64,000 bases of DNA from Blasia pusilla. Lineage: Eukaryota > Marchantiophyta > Marchantiopsida > Blasiales. Where the stretch lies: assembly GCA_050084515.1 (NCBI GenBank), contig CM114272.1:682001-746000 (forward strand), read 5' to 3'. The notes beneath the pieces were generated by a model, which worked only from the letters and a program-made list of their open reading frames with translations, was not told the DNA's origin and searched no databases. Numbering within the stretch: position 1 is the stretch's first letter; every line of letters begins with the position of its first letter. Shown here piece after piece: positions 58,621 to 64,000 of this stretch. Made by a program: the position numbers and the translations under genes.

Positions 58621-59534
58621 GAGAGAATGAGAGCTGTACAATACGGGAGCTCACTATTTTTTAATAGGAATAGAATATGGAGACAGGTTTCTCCATGCTA
58701 GTTCTCTTCAGAGTACCTTGTAGCTTGATGGTAAAAATATAGGTTTGCAATTTTTTGTGGGAGAAATGAGCGCGGAAGTGTTGTTGAATTTTTCATATGA
58801 GAGGAGGCCGCAAGGTGCATGACAATTGTTTCTAGATTTAGATGAAGGATCTAATTTCACGACGTTATAGATTGGGAAGTCATGCACGTTGTCAAAGAAA
58901 CGGTGTGCAACTTTACCACTAAAGCTCAAAGTTATAGTCATTCTCGTGGGGCTACCATAGCCAACCCTTGATGGTAAAAATTTCAAAATCTTATAACTTT
59001 CTTTGGTGGGGTTATAAAAGTAAAAATCCTTTTATTTTAGTGCACAAAATAAGAGAAAAAATTAATTTAGGATGAATTCAAGTAAAAACTTTATTTAGTG
59101 GATGTTGACCCAAGATTTGTGGGGGTTAGTCGAGTATGAGCTAGATTTGAGATATTTTTGTGATTTGACTCTTTTTTTAAGGGGTTAGTGGAGTGGAAAA
59201 AAAGACACTGACTTTTGAATAAGATTAAAATAAAGTCATGTTTATCCATGTGTGACATAAGATAATTATCATTGATCTTCACCGACCATCTAACGTTTAA
59301 CTACCGCTGTCTATTCCACGACCGTCAACTACCGCTCGTCGCTACTCAAGTGTCGTCAACGGATGGGGTTGAGTTTCAAAGTATGGTATACTCCCTAATA
59401 CTAGTATGTCTATGTGATCAAGACGGTGCTGCTCCGCCATTGAGATGGTACGACGTGGCCATAAGCGGCACAACGCGTTGTAACTACGGGCATCAAGATA
59501 CGGTACTCGATCATCGTGAAGTGGATAGCAATCA

Positions 59535-59665
59535 AAAGAGATATATGCGGAGATATTTTGGTATTCTATCATCTCGATGTTTAGATGCCATGAGTTAGTA
59601 TAGCATCTTGTGTGTATTATATGCAAGTGATGTATGTTGTATAGCGATGTGTATACGCACAAAAA
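59535..59665 (+). repeat. Terminal segment of the gypsy LTR-like unit, separated from 58135-58620
   Basis: atatgcggagatattttggtattc, gatgccatgagttagtat, gatgtatgttgtatagcgat and gtgtatacgcac match 41254-41378. The intervening 58621-59534 includes a GC-richer island (59280-59530) foreign to the LTR. Confidence 0.65.
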
Positions 59666-60599
59666 CTTGCATTTTTATCTCTTTGTCATCCATTATTCTA
59701 AAGGAAATTCCATACCTTCTCTTCAGTATTTTCCAAAGATATCTATCTTGTAGCTAGATAATCATGTGTTTAATATCAAATCTCCTTACATAACATATAT
59801 ATCCACACTTCACTTTTTTTTAATTATTTAAATACCGTATCATTAATTTGAACTTGCGTTGGTATATATTTCTTTGAAGTTCAGAACATCATTCATCTAA
59901 CCTTATTCTTGAGTTATATTTGGTATATGTATGCATAATCTTAATTCATCTCTTTTGCCTTGATATCCTCTTCGTCAATGAATTGGGCTTTAGACAATCC
60001 GTTAACTAAAAAGTATTTTTTCTCAAATTCCGAATCCTCATAAGAGACTCCTTATCAACTTTCATTGTAACCACAACTTCCCAAAGATCCATCTTTATCT
60101 GAGAGTATCTACTTTGTCGTTCTATGAGTGAATGTGCCTCATACCTTATTACAAACCTTCTCCTTTTTGCATCATGTTGCTGAATTTGTCCATCCAATGA
60201 CAATAGAACTAGTTTCCATTGTGATGATTATGGATCCCTCATATTCACAACTTCATTTTTTTATTATCTTTCAACTACATGATTATTGCCATTTGTTCCT
60301 TCTCCTAAACAAACTTTTTTTTCTCAAAAAATTATACAAGGAATTAGATTTATGGCCGAAATAAGGAATGTACACTTGATAGAACACATAAGCTTCCATA
60401 AACCTTCTTACTTTTATGATATGTGACGTTATCATATAGTAATTTATTTCAAATGTACTTTATAATCTTATGAGTTTTCTAGTTTGTGTTGAGTTATTAA
60501 TTAAGAAAAAAAATTATATTTAAAACTTTCAAAGGTACTCATTTATATAGGCCCAACTTTAGAAAAAAATATATCATAAAAAATAAAAGAAATATAAAG
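59666..60599. other. AT-rich DNA, no gene seen
   Basis: Only short frames and poly-T/poly-A tracts. Confidence 0.4.
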
Positions 60600-61450
60600 T
60601 TGAATTTATTGGTTAATATCTTGATGAAAATAAAATAAAAGTAATAATGGTTGGTGAAGAAATCAAAGTTAGGATAGTTGGGTTAGTTGGAAGAATATTG
60701 AGTGATTTATGGTGATATTTTAGGAAGAGATAAAGGACAAGATAATTGTGTACAAAAGAGATTGGCTTGACCAATGAGAGAAAGTTATGTGGCACAAGTT
60801 AGGGTAAGCTTTGTTTTGTACTCTTGTGGAAATCTTGGTTATATAAGTAAGAATGATCTTCACAGGTTCATTACCTTGGACTTTCTTCTCTCAAATTATC
60901 TTTGTTAAACCTGAAAAAATAGTATTGGAATTTGGTTATTCTTACAATAAAAAAAAATATCCCTCTTGGAAGAGGAATTTTATTATGATCCGTTCTTGAA
61001 AAGTTTTGAGAAATTGATGAGTGTATAGTATTTTGGAAAACTTTTCATCTTAGAAAAATGACCATTTGTCTGAGATTTTTGAGAGATATGTTTAAAGATT
61101 ACCCATAATCGTAGAAATATGTCTATAGAAGGAAGGGATAAATGATGTCCATTAATTATGGTTAAAATTTGAGTGCAAATCTCTCATTAATTTATCATTA
61201 ATCCATACCACATAAAGATTCTCTTTCGTAAATATGCAGTGGTTTATTTGTGATCTAATTTATCACTTTAGAGACAAGTTCATAAACAAAGTTATGCAAT
61301 CATCAACTCCGATGATAATTTTGATTATCTTTGATGAAAATAATTGGGGTTGTACGCTATATGTACTCATTTAGTGACTCATGGATGTAAATAGATCTCC
61401 TCATGTAGGTTTTCTTGATGTACAAACTTAGAGTGGTTTCTAGATACTTC
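60600..61450. repeat. Unnamed AT-rich repeat family, copy 3 of 3
   Basis: Matches 55690-56540: ttggttaatatcttgatgaaaa, taatggttggtgaagaaatcaa, gttaggatagttggg, tgatattttaggaagaga, ccctcttggaagagga and agacaagttcataaac. More diverged than copies 1 and 2. Confidence 0.6.
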
Positions 61451-62039
61451 TTAGTTAATAATCTGCACCCTTAACGGATAAGTCCGTCCATGTGATTGAA
61501 ATAAATTTTGTTGTTTTCATGCAAGCTTAAAGATCATGACTTACACCTTTCAATCTGTAATCGTGGGGATCACAAATAATTGTGTCGAGGCTATAACGTA
61601 TTCATAACATCTAACACTGAATTTTTAAACTACGAGGGATTTGGAGCTACTTCCCATTTTTGAATCTTATCTAAATAAATCCATCTAACATTTGCATTAG
61701 TATCTTCATCACAAAGTTGTATACCACATCATTAAACATTCTAGGAAGACATAGATTCCGATGGCTTTGCTAAAATGAATTCTTAGGCCCTACTGTCAAC
61801 TCCGATGTTATATGCAAAATATGCCTTTTCAATTCATGGGGCCGTTATTTATGAAGCGAGACTAACCACTCATCATTCCACAAGGTATTTCTCCAATCTC
61901 CAACGAACTCCAACCCCAATCCAAAATGGATGAAAATATTCCTAGCATGAAGATCGGTACGAAGATCTCGACTTTTGTGGACAATTTTCATGGTAATAAG
62001 AAGGGCAAACACAAGATTGATTATATTATATTTTATGCC

Positions 62040-62790
62040 ATAATATATAACATTTAATCTTCTGCAACTCTGTATAACTTGCCCCTCTATTCTTCAAGGT
62101 ATAGCATGCTGACATCCAATTTTTAAGATGCTCACCATTTAAGTATGATAGATGGCACACAATGGATCTCCTACCAACCTTCTTACCATAGGAACTATTT
62201 CTCGATGTAAGATAGAAGAACACATATACTCTCGCATCATTGATTATCTCGAATATAATTGAGATGCTTCCTTAAATACCTTCATACAATAGTAAATATA
62301 TTCACTAAGCTATGGATTTGGCTAATTTTACATTGATATACAATTGCGTGTAAACATGAGCCCAAAATATCCTCAAGATCATCTCCTACCACTATTATAT
62401 CCTTGCTAAAATCCACATAATTCCATGTGGAACTACCAATATCTTCCTCAACGGAGTGCTATGTGAGCCTACATCCTTTAAGAAGATGTTGAGCAATTTT
62501 TAACGTTATATAAAACCTTTTTAGCATAGTTTTCTTTGCAACATTGGGCTTCCCCATTTTGTATCTCTTAAGATCAACATACACTCTCCCCAAGTTAGCA
62601 CCTTATTGGGAACAAAATATAATGAATCTCTCAATCTCTTTGGCATTAACTTCCCAATTCCATACCTTTAAAAATTCTCTTACACAATCTTTGTAATTCC
62701 AATGTAAAGTCATAGAATCCATCCATATCCTTGGAAATGTATAATCATCTCTTCTCTAATGGCGATCGGAAAAACTAGTCTAGCCACGCC
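62040..62790 (-). pseudogene. Degenerate coding remnant of an unidentified element
   Basis: The minus strand from about 62650 to 62290 reads as coherent protein with few stops (GRVYVDLKRYKMGKPNVAKK, LKRFYITLKIAQHLLKGCRL, SVEEDIGSSTWNYVDFSKD, then GDDLEDILGSC). After a frameshift it continues to 62040 (GRRSIVCHLSYLNGEHLKNW, then MSACYTL). The amino-acid texture argues for a real former gene. Orientation matches the gag-like remnant upstream at 63300-64000, so the two may belong to one retroelement. Family not recognised. Confidence 0.4.
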
Positions 62791-63299
62791 TCTCTTGTAG
62801 TCATGTTAAAGTAATTCCTTGAATTGACTCTTTGTCTCTTGACACTATCACTCAACTCTACTCGATTATCTTACCTCTCTAAAGACTCAGTCCCACTAAA
62901 CAAATCATTCAGAGGAGGAAGATATATTTTGGCAAAAAATGTTATGGCAAGATAAAGATAGTAAGATTTTATACTCAACCAACCAAAAAAATGGGACTAG
63001 GTATGTCAAAGTCCTTAGGTGGAGATTGGGAAGTATTGTAATAATAAGAAATAGCGATGTCAATATAATGGCTCAATATACACCGACGTGAAGGATAGTA
63101 TATAGAATTTAGATTTAGGGTTTAGCACTGAAAGGGAATACATGATCGTTAAGATAAGTTTTCCTGATCATCTCCATATCCCGACGTGTTAAGGAAAGCC
63201 AATGAAACACAATTAAACTTGAAGCAATGAATTGAAAATCTTAAGATCACCGAATAATTATTTTAGTGACGCAAGAGGGTTTCATGCTCATGACCTCTC
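62791..63299. other. AT-rich DNA between the two minus-strand remnants
   Basis: No clear frame. If 62040-62790 and 63300-64000 belong to one element this is decayed internal sequence. Confidence 0.3.
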
Positions 63300-64000
63300 G
63301 TATAAAAATAAGAAGTTAGAGTTTTTTTAAGACACAACAAGGAGCGAAATTATCCAAGTCTGTAACAAACAAATTCTTACTATTTCCAAAGGAACGCAAA
63401 GTTGTTTCCCAAAATTCCTTAGAACTGTGAAAGCTCTTAAGGCATTAATAGGAATTTGAGGTCTAATCCAAGACAAATCCTCCTCTTAAAGAAAAAGAGG
63501 AAAATATGAAGAAGAATATGATCAACACCATCATTGTCGCTTGTAGCTTCCTCAAGATCAACACCATCATTTTCGCGTCTCCTCTTCTCCTCCACACTTG
63601 CATCTTGTCAACTCATATATTTCTCTTGTGTTAGGTATGCTTTAATACACCCTAATTCTACAAGATCATCCCTTTCGGTCAGATTACAGATAGTCTCTAT
63701 CCCTCGTAGCATCACTTCCAGAGGAAACTGTAATAATTCACTCTTAGTTACAAAAACAAGATGTCCTTCTAACTTTACTGCAAAGGTCTTAGAATCTAAT
63801 GTCATAGTGGAAATTCCTACTTGACTTCTCACTAAGCTCTTCATTCCTCATCTAATAAAGTTCATACTCAACGGCATACCAGTGTGCGTTGAATGAATCT
63901 TTCCATCTTTGAAATTTATAATTCCATTCCTACGGGCTTTTGAGAACTCCTCACATTCCCGACGTTGATGCTCGATACTATCACACCATATGCATCTTCT
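63300..64000 (-). pseudogene. Gag-like retroelement remnant with a CCHC zinc knuckle, open at the window edge
   Basis: Read leftward from 64000, the frame gives CIWCDSIEHQRREC, a C-x2-C-x4-H-x4-C knuckle at 63950-63996. It is followed by FKDGKIHSTHTGMPLSMNF, a TAG, GMKSLV and 60 more open residues to a stop near 63608. Beyond it lie an acidic DNDGVD-type segment and WIRPQIPINALRAF with LRNFGKQLCVPLE in another frame. A knuckle of this spacing is typical of Gag nucleocapsid, which packages element RNA. Stops and frame changes mark it as dead. The rest lies outside the window. Confidence 0.55.

Noticed and set aside
59342-59662. Minus-strand frame of 106 codons
   Set aside because: Covers an LTR terminal segment and a foreign island; no motif.

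Overview
The window looks like nuclear DNA of a land plant. The genes have small to medium GT-AG introns (plus one GC-AG intron) and encode plant-type proteins: a UTP4/cirhin WD40 protein, a plant RNase H-like/RBR ubiquitin ligase and two DUF642 cell-wall proteins. They sit in AT-rich DNA full of decayed Helitrons and LTR retroelements. A seed-free plant with a repeat-rich genome would fit, but the sequence does not prove a lineage.

Layout. 1-6.5 kb: an LTR-like repeat, a GC-rich non-autonomous Helitron with a clear 3' terminus (2893), and a dead Helitron helicase (2.92-6.3 kb) split by a ~1 kb solo-LTR-like insertion with a perfect 5-bp target duplication. 7.5-12.3 kb: an intact 11-exon UTP4 gene (914 codons) with a small Helitron in intron 5. 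12.6-19.06 kb: a GC-rich patch with a 72-bp tandem duplication, an empty AT-rich stretch, a long inverted repeat, and a 13-unit array of ~68-bp stem-loop repeats that ends about 200 bp before the next gene. 19.26-21.78 kb: a 3-exon gene joining an RNase H-like domain, a RING-IBR-RING module and a C-terminal CCCH finger (594 codons). 22-37 kb: mostly AT-rich repeat remnants, a candidate ~4.2 kb Helitron (26.35-30.51 kb) carrying GC-rich gene-like debris, two more Helitron termini, and a second copy of the ~1 kb LTR, inverted. 37.4-41.4 kb: a decayed Ty3/gypsy element whose integrase is followed by a PHD finger. 42-50.7 kb: a GC-richer gene island with two convergent DUF642 genes. 51-64 kb: AT-rich repeats: two head-to-tail Helitron ends, further copies of the gypsy LTR-like unit, three copies each of two unnamed families, and at the right edge a minus-strand retroelement remnant with a gag-type zinc knuckle.

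How the genes relate. The four host genes are separate single-gene units with no operon logic. UTP4 acts in nucleolar pre-rRNA processing, the RBR protein probably in ubiquitin transfer, and the DUF642 proteins at the cell surface or wall. The mobile elements tell one story: Helitrons and LTR elements nested in each other, with much of the decay visible as C-to-T or G-to-A changes, as expected of methylated, silenced DNA. Points most worth checking are the structured tandem array abutting the RBR gene, the PHD-bearing gypsy element, and the RNase H/RBR/CCCH fusion.
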